64,000 nucleotides of DNA from the NCBI GenBank assembly GCA_910577685.1, contig CAJTOH010000020.1:5610-69609 (forward strand), read 5' to 3'. Origin of the DNA: an uncultured Dorea sp. Its GTDB lineage: Bacteria; Bacillota; Clostridia; Lachnospirales; Lachnospiraceae. A program made the translations under genes and the position numbers. Below are positions 17,763-27,590 of the stretch, piece by piece (position 1 is the stretch's first letter; every line of letters begins with the position of its first letter). Under the pieces are notes generated by a model, which worked only from the letters and a program-made list of their open reading frames with translations, did not search any database and was not told the DNA's origin.

Positions 17763-20700
17763 TTAATGCCGCTGCTCATTTAACAGGTTCTCTTCCTCCT
17801 CAATTCCTTCACGAAGCCTCGCTTTTTCTTTTTTATGGAATAAATTAAATATACAGGGAACGACGAACAAAGTCAATACAGTTCCGTATATCAATCCTCC
17901 GATTGTTACAACAGCCATAGGCTGAACCATGTCTGCCCCCATGCCGAAACCGGCTGCCATGGTCGAAAGACCAAGGATTGTGGTAAGGGCCGTCATGACG
18001 ATGGGGCGCAGCCTGGTGGTTCCTGCCTCTACAAGAGCCTCCCTCTGCTCCATTCCATTTTCAATGAGCTGATTCGCATAGTCGATAAAGACAATTCCGT
18101 TATTAACAATAATACCTGATAACATGACAAAGCCAATCATGGCAATCACGCTGACCGGCATCCCTGCGATATAGAGCGCCAGAAGCCCTCCGGTAAATGC
18201 AAGGGGTACGGTGAACATAACGATGAACGGCGAGCGCATAGATTGGAACTGTGCCACCATAATGAGGTACATGAACACCAGTGCAAGGGCAAGCATCTTG
18301 AAGAGTTCAATCATCGCCTCCATGATTGTCTCATCCTCACCGGTCATCTTAATCTCATATCCCTCCGGCGCACTGTAGCCGCCCAGCGCTTTCTTTACCC
18401 TGCTGCTTACCAGACCGATGTTGTCCCCGTCCTTAATCTCCGCCGTCACGGACATAAAGCGGCTCTGATCCTTACGGCTGATTGCCTGCAGGCCGGAGGC
18501 GTCCTCAAACGTGGCGATATCTGCAAGTTTTATCTCTTCCTTCGTGCCGTCCTGCTTCTGCGCCGTGACCGTTAGACCCCGAACCTCCTCACGGGTCATG
18601 CTCTCATTTGCGTCGTCCAGCACATAGACTTCGTACTCGTTGGTGTCCGTTGACAGGGTGGTTGCCGTCTTTGCCTCCGAAAGCTTTCCGGCAAGCTCCT
18701 GATAAACCTGCGCCACCGTCAGGCTGTGCTGTGTTGCTTTTGCCTTATCCACAATGACCCTGAGTTCTTCCTTATTATCCTCGGTTCCGTCCGTTACGTT
18801 TTGAGTCCCTTTGACGTCCTCCACGATTTTCTTGACATCCTTTGCAATCTCCTGCAGACGATCTAAATCCTTTCCTTTAATCTGGATACTGATTCCCGTA
18901 CTCCCCAGCGCGCTCATATCCATGTTGGACATATTTACCGTCAGCTCCCCGTCAAGGTCTTTCGTGACCTTCTCGATTTCCTTTTTCAACTGCTCGTTAG
19001 ACATGGAGGGGTTTTCCTTGGTTGTGGCATAGAAGGAAATACTGTTGCTCTCCGACTGCCCTCCTCCCATCATGGATGCAGACGCCACCAGACCGCCCAC
19101 GTCTTCAATGTCTTTGATTTTACCTACCCGCTCCATCACTTCATCGGCTGTCTTGGCGCTCTCTTCCAGACTGGTTCCCTTTTCCATCACCAAATCCATG
19201 CTGATTTGGGTACTCTCCATGTCAGGCATAAACTGGGTTCCTCTTGTCAGCTCTATGGCGATGCTGCCTGCGAACAAGAGCAGCGCGCCAAGAATAACAA
19301 GGATTTTGTGGTTAAGAGCGCCTCGGAGCATATTTCCATAAATCCCGCGCAGCTTGATAAAAAATCTTGACTCCTTCTTTTCCGTTTTCCGAAGCAATCC
19401 CGCCGACATCATCGGAACCAGCGTCAGGGCAATCAGGAGGCTGGCAAGCAAGGAATAGGCTATGGTCAGCCCCATATCCACAAAGAGCTGTCTTGTGACT
19501 CCCGACGTAAACACGATTGGAAGGAACACGCAGACCGTGGTCAGCGTCGACGCCGCAATCGCCCCGCCTACTTGCCTTGCCCCTTCGATTGCCGCCTGTT
19601 TTGCAGAGGCTTTTTCTTCGTTGCGCATCCTGTATATATTTTCAATCACGACGATTGAGTTATCCACCAGCATACCCACGCCCAGCGCAAGCCCTGACAG
19701 GGAAATGATGTTCAGTGTAACTCCTGAAAAATACATCGCCACTAACGCCGTCATAATACTGATAGGGATGGAGCATGCGATTACGAAGGTAGGACGGAGG
19801 CTCTTTAGGAATACCAGCAGAATGATGACGGCAAGCACCGCGCCGTACACCAGGTTCTCCAGCACAGAATTTACAATCAGGTCGATGTAGACCCCCTGAT
19901 CCATCAGAACTACCGTATCAATACCTGAGTGTTCCTTCTTCACCTGTTTCAGACGCTCTAATACCCGGTCGCTTACATCGCCGGTGGAATAGCCGGTCTG
20001 TTTCTGAATCATCAGCATGACTCCGGCGTTTCCATTGATTTTTGCATACGTCTCGTCTGCGTTGTTGACCAATTCCACGCTGGCTACGTCCGACAGTTTC
20101 ACAGGATCGATTCCTTCCATATCCACCAGCACCAAATCTTTCAGTTCTCCGATATTCTTGAATTTCTCACCCACACGGACGAGGAAATCAATTCCCTCTT
20201 CTTTTACGTAACCCGCCGGCATACTGAAATTCTCTGCCGACAGAATGGTCTTCACCATGTCCGCCGTGAGCATGCTGCCCACATCCGCCCCAGCGGACGC
20301 TTCTTCCATAGCGGCTTCCATCTGGGCCTCCTGCATCTGCAGAGCGGATTCCCCGGCGGCAAGCTGGGCCGTACCTTCTCCGATGCCCACCGCTGTCTCA
20401 AGCTGGGCGGATGCAAGCTCGCCTCTTGCCTGAGCCAGCGTCATAGCGCCCTCGTTGATTTGCTGCTGCACTGCCTGTAACTGGCTCTTTCCGGCTGTCA
20501 ACTGGTTCTTTCCTTCCAGCAGTCCTGCTTCCTGCTGCTCTAACTGCTCAATCGTTGCGACGATTGCCGAGCGCGCCGTCTCGTAGACCCCGTCGCCTAC
20601 GATTGTCTCAAGCTGGGCAAGCTGGGCCTCAAGTTCCGCTTTCTGCTCTTCTGTAAGTCCAATATCCGGCAACTCCAGCGTGCCTTTGATTTCATCGTAC

Positions 20701-21602
20701 TTTTCTTTCGAAGCGTCAAGCTGGGCCAACTGGGCCTGTGCCTCTGCTTTTCCTGCCTGAATCAGCGCAAGGTTCTGGGAAAGCTGGGTTTCGGCCACAT
20801 TTAACTCTGCCATCTTTTCCGTGATTTCCAACTGTGCCTGTTTGATTTCTTCGCTTTTCATGGAAATCTGGGACTCAGCTTCGGATAGTCCGGCAGAAGC
20901 CTGCGCTTTTCCGGATTCCAAAGCGGCTTTTCCGCTTGCCACCTGGGCTTTCGCCTCATCCAGCGCACTTTTGGCGTCGTTCACCTTCTGTTCCATTTCT
21001 GCCTTGATTTCATCGTTTAACTCTGTCACTTTCTCTTTGTTGACTGTAATCTCTATCGTCTCTTCGATACTTCCTGTCACGGTGACAGAAGCGACGCCTT
21101 CCACGCTCTCCACCTCGGGAATGACCTGTTCATTGATAATCTTGCTGGTATTTGCCGCATCCTCGCCCTCGGCGCTGACTGCCGCCACCAGTACCGGCAT
21201 CATGTCCGGGTTCAATTTCATAATGATGGGATTCGACACTTCGTCAGGCCAGAAACCCTGTATCTGGTCGAGGCTCTCCCGCATCTCGATGGTGACGGAA
21301 TCCATGTTCGCCGTCTGGTCAAATTCCAGAACCACTGTAGATGCATTTTCATTGGAAATGGACTGTACGGTCTTGATATTGCTGACCGTCGCCATGGTCT
21401 GCTCTACGGGTTTCGTCACGATTTGTTCTACTTCTTCGGGGCTTGCGCCTATGTATGTGGTCATGACGATTGCGTAAGGGAGGTTCATGCTCGGCAGAAG
21501 GTCTACGGTCATACTGCTAAAGGAGACTACTCCCAGAATGATAATGAGTACTACGCCTACTACTACTGTGTACGGTTTTTTTACGCTGAATTTTGATAGC
21601 AT
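17763..21602 (-). CDS. RND (HAE1-type) efflux permease with a long coiled-coil insert
   Basis: 1279 aa inner-membrane proton-driven exporter. The first TM (KKPYTVVVGVVLIIILGVV), porter-domain segments, and the TM4 proton-relay sequence LALGVGMLVDNSIVVIENIY mark it as an RND pump, and the second half repeats the fold (MIGFVMLSGIIVNNGIVFID). Residues about 195-440 are an unusual Ala/Glu/Gln/Leu-rich insert (KSALDEAKAQVASGKAALES and many similar heptads) predicted as a long coiled coil inside the first porter domain. In a Gram-positive lacking an outer membrane, this could replace the membrane-fusion protein. No such adaptor gene is nearby. Confidence 0.92.
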   Translation of the reverse strand: MLSKFSVKKPYTVVVGVVLIIILGVVSFSSMTVDLLPSMNLPYAIVMTTYIGASPEEVEQIVTKPVEQTMATVSNIKTVQSISNENASTVVLEFDQTANMDSVTIEMRESLDQIQGFWPDEVSNPIIMKLNPDMMPVLVAAVSAEGEDAANTSKIINEQVIPEVESVEGVASVTVTGSIEETIEITVNKEKVTELNDEIKAEMEQKVNDAKSALDEAKAQVASGKAALESGKAQASAGLSEAESQISMKSEEIKQAQLEITEKMAELNVAETQLSQNLALIQAGKAEAQAQLAQLDASKEKYDEIKGTLELPDIGLTEEQKAELEAQLAQLETIVGDGVYETARSAIVATIEQLEQQEAGLLEGKNQLTAGKSQLQAVQQQINEGAMTLAQARGELASAQLETAVGIGEGTAQLAAGESALQMQEAQMEAAMEEASAGADVGSMLTADMVKTILSAENFSMPAGYVKEEGIDFLVRVGEKFKNIGELKDLVLVDMEGIDPVKLSDVASVELVNNADETYAKINGNAGVMLMIQKQTGYSTGDVSDRVLERLKQVKKEHSGIDTVVLMDQGVYIDLIVNSVLENLVYGAVLAVIILLVFLKSLRPTFVIACSIPISIMTALVAMYFSGVTLNIISLSGLALGVGMLVDNSIVVIENIYRMRNEEKASAKQAAIEGARQVGGAIAASTLTTVCVFLPIVFTSGVTRQLFVDMGLTIAYSLLASLLIALTLVPMMSAGLLRKTEKKESRFFIKLRGIYGNMLRGALNHKILVILGALLLFAGSIAIELTRGTQFMPDMESTQISMDLVMEKGTSLEESAKTADEVMERVGKIKDIEDVGGLVASASMMGGGQSESNSISFYATTKENPSMSNEQLKKEIEKVTKDLDGELTVNMSNMDMSALGSTGISIQIKGKDLDRLQEIAKDVKKIVEDVKGTQNVTDGTEDNKEELRVIVDKAKATQHSLTVAQVYQELAGKLSEAKTATTLSTDTNEYEVYVLDDANESMTREEVRGLTVTAQKQDGTKEEIKLADIATFEDASGLQAISRKDQSRFMSVTAEIKDGDNIGLVSSRVKKALGGYSAPEGYEIKMTGEDETIMEAMIELFKMLALALVFMYLIMVAQFQSMRSPFIVMFTVPLAFTGGLLALYIAGMPVSVIAMIGFVMLSGIIVNNGIVFIDYANQLIENGMEQREALVEAGTTRLRPIVMTALTTILGLSTMAAGFGMGADMVQPMAVVTIGGLIYGTVLTLFVVPCIFNLFHKKEKARLREGIEEEENLLNEQRH

Positions 21603-21630
21603 TTGAAGCCCTCTTTCTGTATGTTGGTTT

Positions 21631-21659
21631 ATTTACATATTATAAAATAATATGTAAAT
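21631..21659. promoter_or_regulatory. Perfect 13-bp inverted-repeat operator upstream of the RND pump
   Basis: ATTTACATATTAT and its exact reverse complement are separated by AAA, directly overlapping the start-site side of the pump's -10 box. This is the classic arrangement for a TetR- or MarR-type repressor. No such regulator gene adjoins the pump. Confidence 0.75.
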
Positions 21660-21686
21660 CATAGCACTTGAGGCTTTCATTGACAA
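21658..21686 (-). promoter_or_regulatory. Promoter of the RND pump operon
   Basis: Minus-strand TTGTCA (21681-21686), 17-base spacer, TATGAT (21658-21663). The operator palindrome begins at the -10 box and covers the expected start of transcription. Confidence 0.7.
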
Positions 21687-21747
21687 GAATTCTGGGGTAT
21701 AATGGTGGCTCAATGATATGATTTAATAGATAATTTATAAACATTTT

Positions 21748-21761
21748 ATAAAACGTTTTAT
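21748..21761. promoter_or_regulatory. 14-bp palindrome before the SDR gene
   Basis: ATAAAACGTTTTAT is perfectly self-complementary with a central CG, 18 bases before the ATG. It may be an operator of LacI-like symmetry; there is no nearby LacI gene. Confidence 0.35.
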
Positions 21762-21778
21762 GGGATTGGAGAATAGGA

Positions 21779-22513
21779 ATGGAATCAAAAAACATATTAG
21801 TCACAGGGGCTTCCCGAGGGATTGGGCGGGCTGTTGCGGTTCGGTTCGCCCAGGGAGGGTATCATGTATTCCTGAACTGCCGTTCTTCTGTGGATGAACT
21901 TCAAAAGGTACAAAAAGAGATTGAAGAAGGATGCCCGGGTTCTTGCGAGATTGTCTGCGCAGATGTGGGGAATCCGAAAGACGTTGCGTTTATGTATGAA
22001 CAGATTTATCGTTCCTGCGGTTGTCTGGAGGTGCTGGTCAATAATGCGGGTATTTCACATATAGGACTTTTGATGGATATGGAAGACGAGACGTGGCGGC
22101 GCGTCATCGATACCAACCTATCGTCGGTCTTCTACTGCTGCCGCGGGGCAATTCCTCCAATGATATCAAGACAGTTCGGGAAAATCATCAATATTTCTTC
22201 CATGTGGGGTACTTCCGGGGCGTCCTGCGAGGCGGCTTATTCGGCTTCAAAGGCGGGAGTAAACGGTCTTACAAAGGCTCTCTCCAAGGAGCTTGCGCAA
22301 AGCAATATTCAGGTAAACGCCATTGCCTGCGGGGTAATTGATACGGAAATGAACAAGCAGTTGACAGCGGAGGAACGCAAAGCGCTTGAGGAAGAGATTC
22401 CGGCGGGGCGATATGGAACGGTAGAGGAGATTGCACAGGTAGTGTGGGACGTAGCCCATGCGCCGGGATATCTGACAGGGCAGATTATCGGGGTGGACGG
22501 AGGGTATCTGTAG
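21779..22513 (+). CDS. Short-chain dehydrogenase/reductase, FabG-like
   Basis: 244 aa NAD(P)-dependent oxidoreductase. Cofactor motif TGASRGIGRAV at residues 9-19, LVNNAGISHIG at about 85, catalytic Ser (NISSMWG) and the YSASKAG active site (Tyr/Lys) at about 154-158, and C-terminal GQIIGVDGGYL. The pattern is that of 3-oxoacyl-ACP reductase. No fatty-acid genes surround it, so the substrate may differ. It is a single-gene unit divergent from the RND operon, with GGAG eight bases before the ATG. Confidence 0.88.
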   Translation: MESKNILVTGASRGIGRAVAVRFAQGGYHVFLNCRSSVDELQKVQKEIEEGCPGSCEIVCADVGNPKDVAFMYEQIYRSCGCLEVLVNNAGISHIGLLMDMEDETWRRVIDTNLSSVFYCCRGAIPPMISRQFGKIINISSMWGTSGASCEAAYSASKAGVNGLTKALSKELAQSNIQVNAIACGVIDTEMNKQLTAEERKALEEEIPAGRYGTVEEIAQVVWDVAHAPGYLTGQIIGVDGGYL

Positions 22514-22586
22514 GGGCTCAGCCGCTACAGCATATCCTCTAAGCAGTCTATAACCGCCTTTATTTTCATTTTCACCCCACACAGAT

Positions 22587-23342
22587 TTACGTTTCCATCT
22601 CAAGCAAAACCGGACAATGGTCTGACCCCATCACGTCAGTCAGAATCCCCGCATCCTTCAACCTGTCTCTCAGACATTCCGACACACAGAAATAGTCAAT
22701 ACGCCACCCTGCATTTTTGGCACGCGAGCTGAAACGATAAGACCACCAAGAATAGATTCCCTCCGCCTCCGGATAGAAATGACGGAACGAATCCACGAAG
22801 CCCGCCTTTAGAAGTTCCGTAAACTTTCCCCTCTCCTCGTCCGTAAATCCCGCATTCTTACGGTTCGACTTAGGATTTTTCAGGTCAATCTCCTGATGCG
22901 CCACATTCAAATCTCCGCAGAAAATCACAGGCTTCTTCTCTTCTAATCCTTTCAAATACGCCAGAAAAGCCGTCTCCCACTCCATCCGGTAGGAAAGCCT
23001 AGCCAGCTCATTCTGAGAATTGGGCGTATACACCGTAATAAAATAATAATCTTCAAACTCCAGCGTAATCACACGCCCCTCTTTATCATGTTCCTCAATG
23101 CCCAGTCCATAAGAAACACACAACGGCTCCTTTTTCGTAAAAATTGCCGTCCCGGAATACCCTTTCTTCTGGGCATAATTCCAATACTGGTAATATCCCG
23201 GCGTCTCAAGGGCAAGCTGCCCTTCCTGCATCTTTGTCTCCTGAATACAGAAAATATCCGCGTCCGCCTCCCGAAAGAAATCCATAAAGCCCTTCTGCAC
23301 ACACGCCCGGATTCCATTCACATTCCATGATATAAATTTCAT
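22587..23342 (-). CDS. exoA: Exodeoxyribonuclease III (AP endonuclease)
   Basis: 251 aa base-excision repair enzyme that cuts DNA at abasic sites. All signature segments are present: MKFISWNVNGIRA at the N-terminus, IFCIQETKMQ (metal Glu), YTPNSQNE, FCGDLNVAH (catalytic Asp/Asn), and the C-terminal GSDHCPVLLEM with the catalytic His. Length is normal for Gram-positive ExoA. It follows truA by 31 bases on the same strand and is probably in the same transcript. Confidence 0.96.
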   Translation of the reverse strand: MKFISWNVNGIRACVQKGFMDFFREADADIFCIQETKMQEGQLALETPGYYQYWNYAQKKGYSGTAIFTKKEPLCVSYGLGIEEHDKEGRVITLEFEDYYFITVYTPNSQNELARLSYRMEWETAFLAYLKGLEEKKPVIFCGDLNVAHQEIDLKNPKSNRKNAGFTDEERGKFTELLKAGFVDSFRHFYPEAEGIYSWWSYRFSSRAKNAGWRIDYFCVSECLRDRLKDAGILTDVMGSDHCPVLLEMET

Positions 23343-23373
23343 CTACGAAATTCCTCCCTAATCTTAATTCAAA

Positions 23374-24108
23374 TTAATAATAAACCTTCCGCAGGAATAA
23401 CCCCCTGGCCGGAGCAAGGAACCCCGCAAGGCTTCTGTCCTCCGCCGCAATCACAACCGGCAGCTTAGATGCGTCCCTCTTGCCCGTCCCAATCTCCAAT
23501 AACGTTCCCGTCAGAATCCGTACCATATGATATAAGAAACCCGTACCATAATAGGTAATCCTGACCTTCTCGCCGTTACTTACAATCTTGATATTCGTGA
23601 TACGCCGGATGGAATCCTTACAATCCTTGTCATCCGTAAAACTGATAAAATTCTTAGGGCCAATCAGATATTTAACTGCGTCGCGCATTGCTTCAATATC
23701 CAGCTTCTCCGGATAATGATAACAATATCTTCGGGAAAATACGTCCGGCTTCTCCCGACAGTCAATGTAATACTCATATTTCTTACCCTTCGCACTCTTG
23801 CGGGCATGGAAACTGTTCCGAACCAGCTCCACCTTCACCACACGGATATCTTCCGGAAGATATCGGTTCAAAGATTCTTTAAATTCATTGGAATCATAAA
23901 GCTTCGACAGCTTCACGCTCACCACCTGCCCCCGGGCATGAACCCCCGCATCCGTCCTTCCCGAACCGTCCACTTGGACGCGGTAGCCGACTAATTTGCC
24001 GATACTCCATTCCATCACAAACTGAATCGTGTTATCCGTCGTGACCTGGCGCTGCCAGCCCTGATATCTGCTGCCATCATAAGCGATGGTCAATTTGTAT
24101 GTTCTCAT
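23374..24108 (-). CDS. truA: tRNA pseudouridine synthase A
   Basis: 244 aa; makes pseudouridine at positions 38-40 of the tRNA anticodon arm. The catalytic Asp is in GSGRTDAGVHARGQV at about residue 53. Other family segments are IAYDGSRYQGWQRQ at the N-terminus, NSFHARKSAKGKKYEY, and YGTGFLYHMVRILTGTLLEIG near the C-terminus. Length and order match the TruA family. First gene of a likely truA-exoA unit. Confidence 0.97.
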   Translation of the reverse strand: MRTYKLTIAYDGSRYQGWQRQVTTDNTIQFVMEWSIGKLVGYRVQVDGSGRTDAGVHARGQVVSVKLSKLYDSNEFKESLNRYLPEDIRVVKVELVRNSFHARKSAKGKKYEYYIDCREKPDVFSRRYCYHYPEKLDIEAMRDAVKYLIGPKNFISFTDDKDCKDSIRRITNIKIVSNGEKVRITYYGTGFLYHMVRILTGTLLEIGTGKRDASKLPVVIAAEDRSLAGFLAPARGLFLRKVYY

Positions 24109-24189
24109 TTATCTCACCCAATCTATCTTATCTTCATAAACTTGATAATTCCGACTCTTACGCATCCCGAAATCAAAGGACTCTGCGTT

Positions 24190-24230
24190 ATAAAAAGGAA
24201 GAAGCAAATGACTACAGCTTTGCTTCTTCC
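24190..24230 (-). terminator. nrdR terminator
   Basis: Perfect 12-bp stem GGAAGAAGCAAA (24197-24208) / TTTGCTTCTTCC (24219-24230), with a T-run on the minus strand after the stem, about 105 bases past the nrdR stop. Confidence 0.8.
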
Positions 24231-24334
24231 CTATTCTACCACTTAATTCACGTCATAGCAAATATCTTCTCTATCAAAAATCTTCCAAATTGTAACAGTG
24301 GTGTGTGAACCGTTACTCCAAATTTACCCAAAAG

Positions 24335-24784
24335 CTACTTCAATATCTTCTTCAGCTCATCCATAAAGGTATTCACGTCCTTGAACTCACGATAAACCGA
24401 CGCGAATCTGACATACGCTACCTCGTCCAGGCTCTTTAATTCCTCCATGACAATCTCTCCTACCCGGCTGCTGGGAATCTCCTTCGCCTCCAAACTGAAT
24501 ACCTTGGTCTCTATCCTGTCTATCGTGCGCTGGATGTCCACCGCCGATACCGGACGCTTATAGCATGCCCGCAGAATCCCGTTCTCAATCTTCCCCCGGT
24601 CATACTGTTCTCGGTTATTATCCTTCTTGATTATAATTAATGGAATGGTCTCTACCTTCTCATAGGTCGTAAAACGCTTGCCGCAGGCGTCGCAGGAACG
24701 GCGGCGGCGGATGGAATTGCCGTCTTCCGCAGGTCTGGAATCTATTACTCTGGTATCTAAACGGTTACAATACGGACACTTCAT
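24335..24784 (-). CDS. nrdR: Transcriptional repressor NrdR
   Basis: 149 aa. The N-terminal zinc ribbon MKCPYCNRLDTRVIDSR...CDACGKRF (four Cys) precedes an ATP-cone domain (VETIPLIIIKKDNNREQYDRGKIENGILRACYKRPV). NrdR represses ribonucleotide reductase genes in response to ATP/dATP. Length and domain order are exactly those of the family. No ribonucleotide reductase gene is in the window. Confidence 0.97.
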   Translation of the reverse strand: MKCPYCNRLDTRVIDSRPAEDGNSIRRRRSCDACGKRFTTYEKVETIPLIIIKKDNNREQYDRGKIENGILRACYKRPVSAVDIQRTIDRIETKVFSLEAKEIPSSRVGEIVMEELKSLDEVAYVRFASVYREFKDVNTFMDELKKILK

Positions 24785-24922
24785 CTTGTACTGTTTTCCT
24801 TTCTCTCATCTTAGTAAACCTAGTATACAACGCAATAATATAAGAAGTCAAACTGTATTTTGATTACCTGCACAGAAATTAACGGAACCTGTCTTTCCAA
24901 AACCAAGGATTTAATCAAGAAC

Positions 24923-26734
24923 TCAATTTTCTTTCACCACAACCCGAACGCCATCCTCCGTATTCTCAAGTATAACTCCCATTCCATGAAGCCCCAGAAT
25001 CTTCTTCACCAGAAACAGCCCAAGCCCCAGATGCTTCTCCTTCTTCCCTCGGTTTTTATTCCCTGTATAGAATAAATCAAAAGCATGGAGAAGCTGCTCC
25101 TCATCCAAAGTTTTCCCTGTATTCTCAATCATGCACCTTCCATCTTCTGTCCGCACCAGTATCCTTCCGTCCGGCACATTATAATCCACAGCGTTAGAAA
25201 TCAGGTTCCAGACCGCCTTCCCAAGATATTCCCTGTCGCCCTCCACCAGAAAATCCTCTTCTTCCTGATATTGCACCTGAATATTCTTCTCATCAATCAT
25301 CGGCGCGAACTTCTCCATTTCCTCCCGAATCAGTTCCCCAAACGACACCGTCTCTTTTTTTAACACCAGCTCGTCAGAATCCAGCTTCGACGTCTCAATC
25401 ATTTCCACCACCAGAGAATCCATCTCCTCCGTCTGGCCGATAATCTGGGAAAGATAATAATCCCGCTTCTCTTCCATATTATGCTCAATCAGATTCTCCG
25501 CAAAATTCCGAATAACGCCAAGAGGCGTTTTAAGCTCATGGGCCATAACATTCGTGATATCCCTCCGCGTCTCCTCCAACGCCCTCTGCCTTGCATAGGT
25601 CCGGCCAAAAGAGCGGCTGACCACAAAAATACAAACAACCGTCAAAAGCAGTCCCGCCAGATAAAGATACGCCATATATTCAACTGCATCAGCCCATGGG
25701 TACTCCTCCATCCGAAATTCCATATAGGCAAACGGCTCATCCCAATCTCCCACCTTTGCCTTATAGACACCTCTCAGACACCAGCCTCCCTTCAAAGTAT
25801 AAAAACTCGGATATTCATACGCTTTCTCCCTAGAAAATCCTCCCACCTTTGGAAAATTATGAAAAAACTCATTACCGCTCCATCTATGCCAGCTCCTGAA
25901 AGAACTCATATAGGGAAAACTCAAATCCGGAACCCGAAACTCTCCACCATCCCGCTGTTCATCGCTTACCTCCGGATTCGCCCATTTCCAGACAACTTTA
26001 CTGTCTGTTTCATAGAAACATCTCTCTTCCCCAGTCTCCATCCCTGTGGCCAAATCAACCTCCATACCGACCTGTATACTTACAATCTCCTTAGTCAGAG
26101 AATCTACATACTGTTTCTCTTGCGCCTCCTGCCCTTCTTCCCACGTAATCTTCTGGACAAATATATCATACAGCTTCTCACCCTCCGACGACGTCCGAAT
26201 AGAGATTCGATATTTTTCCGGCAATGTAGAACCTGCCGTAGATTGCTTTCCCTTCCAGTAAAAATCCGCCAGCTCCTTCTTCTGTTCAAAGGTCAGATAA
26301 TCATCCAGCATATAAAGTCCGTAACTTTCCAAAGAAGTATCCGCCGAAAACCTAGAATCACCGATAGTCTCGCAGCTTTTTGCCAGCAGCTTCCTCTCCT
26401 TGTCATAAACGGCAACAGCAATATTTAACTGTGGATTCGCTGCGTTCCCAAAATATTCGTTCACCAAATCTCGGTAAAAATCTTCCCTCTGTGCAGTCAC
26501 TTGCTTCTCATTCCCAGAGTACTCTTTTGCTTCATCAGAAACCTCCCACTCCTGCTCCGCCGCTTTTCTCAGTAAAGTGGCTGCAGTCTGTTCAAAAGAG
26601 TGAATGTATTCATCCGTAAACTTTTCCTTCATTATCCAAGTTACCAGCCCCATCGTTGCAAAATACAAAGCCAGAAATCCTGTTGCCACAGGTATTAAGA
26701 AGCTGCCTTTTTTTCTATTCCATATTCTCTTCAT
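24923..26734 (-). CDS. Sensor histidine kinase
   Basis: 603 aa membrane kinase. One TM near the N-terminus (FLIPVATGFLALYFATMGLV), an extracytoplasmic sensor region of about 330 residues without a recognised domain, and a second TM at about 355-375 (MAYLYLAGLLLTVVCIFVV). Then HisKA with the phosphorylated His in NVMAHELKTPLGVIRNFAENL, and an HATPase_c domain with N box WNLISNAVDYN and G boxes HLGLGLFLVKKI. The gene lies 45 bases downstream of an OmpR-type regulator, so the two form a classic pair. The signal is unknown. Confidence 0.93.
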   Translation of the reverse strand: MKRIWNRKKGSFLIPVATGFLALYFATMGLVTWIMKEKFTDEYIHSFEQTAATLLRKAAEQEWEVSDEAKEYSGNEKQVTAQREDFYRDLVNEYFGNAANPQLNIAVAVYDKERKLLAKSCETIGDSRFSADTSLESYGLYMLDDYLTFEQKKELADFYWKGKQSTAGSTLPEKYRISIRTSSEGEKLYDIFVQKITWEEGQEAQEKQYVDSLTKEIVSIQVGMEVDLATGMETGEERCFYETDSKVVWKWANPEVSDEQRDGGEFRVPDLSFPYMSSFRSWHRWSGNEFFHNFPKVGGFSREKAYEYPSFYTLKGGWCLRGVYKAKVGDWDEPFAYMEFRMEEYPWADAVEYMAYLYLAGLLLTVVCIFVVSRSFGRTYARQRALEETRRDITNVMAHELKTPLGVIRNFAENLIEHNMEEKRDYYLSQIIGQTEEMDSLVVEMIETSKLDSDELVLKKETVSFGELIREEMEKFAPMIDEKNIQVQYQEEEDFLVEGDREYLGKAVWNLISNAVDYNVPDGRILVRTEDGRCMIENTGKTLDEEQLLHAFDLFYTGNKNRGKKEKHLGLGLFLVKKILGLHGMGVILENTEDGVRVVVKEN

Positions 26735-26779
26735 CGTACCACCTCCAATTATGATGCCGCACTGTACGGCAGACCCGCA

Positions 26780-27472
26780 TCATATCTCCCTGGGCTGCAG
26801 ACCGTCGTTAATCACAGATAAACGATATCCAAACTTCCGCACAGTCTCTATGGTACATCCGCAGGAACCCATTGCCTTTCGCAGCTTTTTAATATGATTA
26901 TCCACCACCCTCTCATTTCCGTCGAAATCATATCCCCAGAAACGGATTAAAAGCTGCTCCCGACTATAGACCCGCCCTTTATTCTGTATCAGAAACAAAA
27001 GCATCTCATACTCTTTGGGAGGCAGAGGCAGGAAGTCTCCGCCTCTGAAAACCCTGCGGCTTCTGGTATCCACCTTAAGGGCTCCCAGCTCCACAAAAGC
27101 ATTGATACCCTGCACCCTGCCCGTCAACGCCATAGCCTTGGCATACAGCACCGGCAGGGAAAAAGGCTTTGTCACATAGTCGTCCGCCCCCAGAGAATAG
27201 CCGTTAAGCATATCCTCCTCCATCACACGGGCAGTAATAAAGATAACCGGCACGTCACAGACTTCGCGAATCCGCCGGCAGACGGCAAAACCATCCATCC
27301 CCGGCAGCATTACATCCAGCAGAATCAAATGAAAACTTTGCAAATCCAGCAGCTCCAAAGCCCTCGTTCCATCCTCGGTCGTCTCAACACTCCATCCCTT
27401 GCCGACAAAATAATCCGAAGCAGCCTCCGCAAGCAGACGGTCATCTTCCACAATCAGTAATTTAAGTTCCAT
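26780..27472 (-). CDS. OmpR/PhoB family response regulator
   Basis: 230 aa. Receiver domain: LLIVEDDRLLAEAA (acidic pair), LILLDVMLPGMDG (phospho-Asp), PVIFITAR and DDYVTKPFS (Lys). The C-terminal winged helix ends in ERVVDNHIKKLRKAMGSCGCTIETVRKFGYRL. Cognate kinase is encoded directly downstream. Targets are unknown; nothing obviously regulated (for example an ABC transporter) adjoins the pair. Confidence 0.95.
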   Translation of the reverse strand: MELKLLIVEDDRLLAEAASDYFVGKGWSVETTEDGTRALELLDLQSFHLILLDVMLPGMDGFAVCRRIREVCDVPVIFITARVMEEDMLNGYSLGADDYVTKPFSLPVLYAKAMALTGRVQGINAFVELGALKVDTRSRRVFRGGDFLPLPPKEYEMLLFLIQNKGRVYSREQLLIRFWGYDFDGNERVVDNHIKKLRKAMGSCGCTIETVRKFGYRLSVINDGLQPREI

Positions 27473-27590
27473 AAACGTTCTCCATATTCAGCCTGTTTAC
27501 AAATCTATAACAGAAAATGTCCGGACAATATTTCTGTATGGCAATACGATAACATCTCAATATGTCTTTTTTGTATCTAATTATAAAATA

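Noticed and set aside
16949..17848. 299-codon plus-strand frame across DUF1848 and the HD gene
   Set aside because: It crosses two genuine minus-strand genes and shows no domain.
21671..21703. TTGACA and TATAAT upstream of the SDR gene as its promoter
   Set aside because: The spacing is only 12 bases, too short for a sigma-A promoter; the TTGTCA on the other strand fits the RND operon much better.
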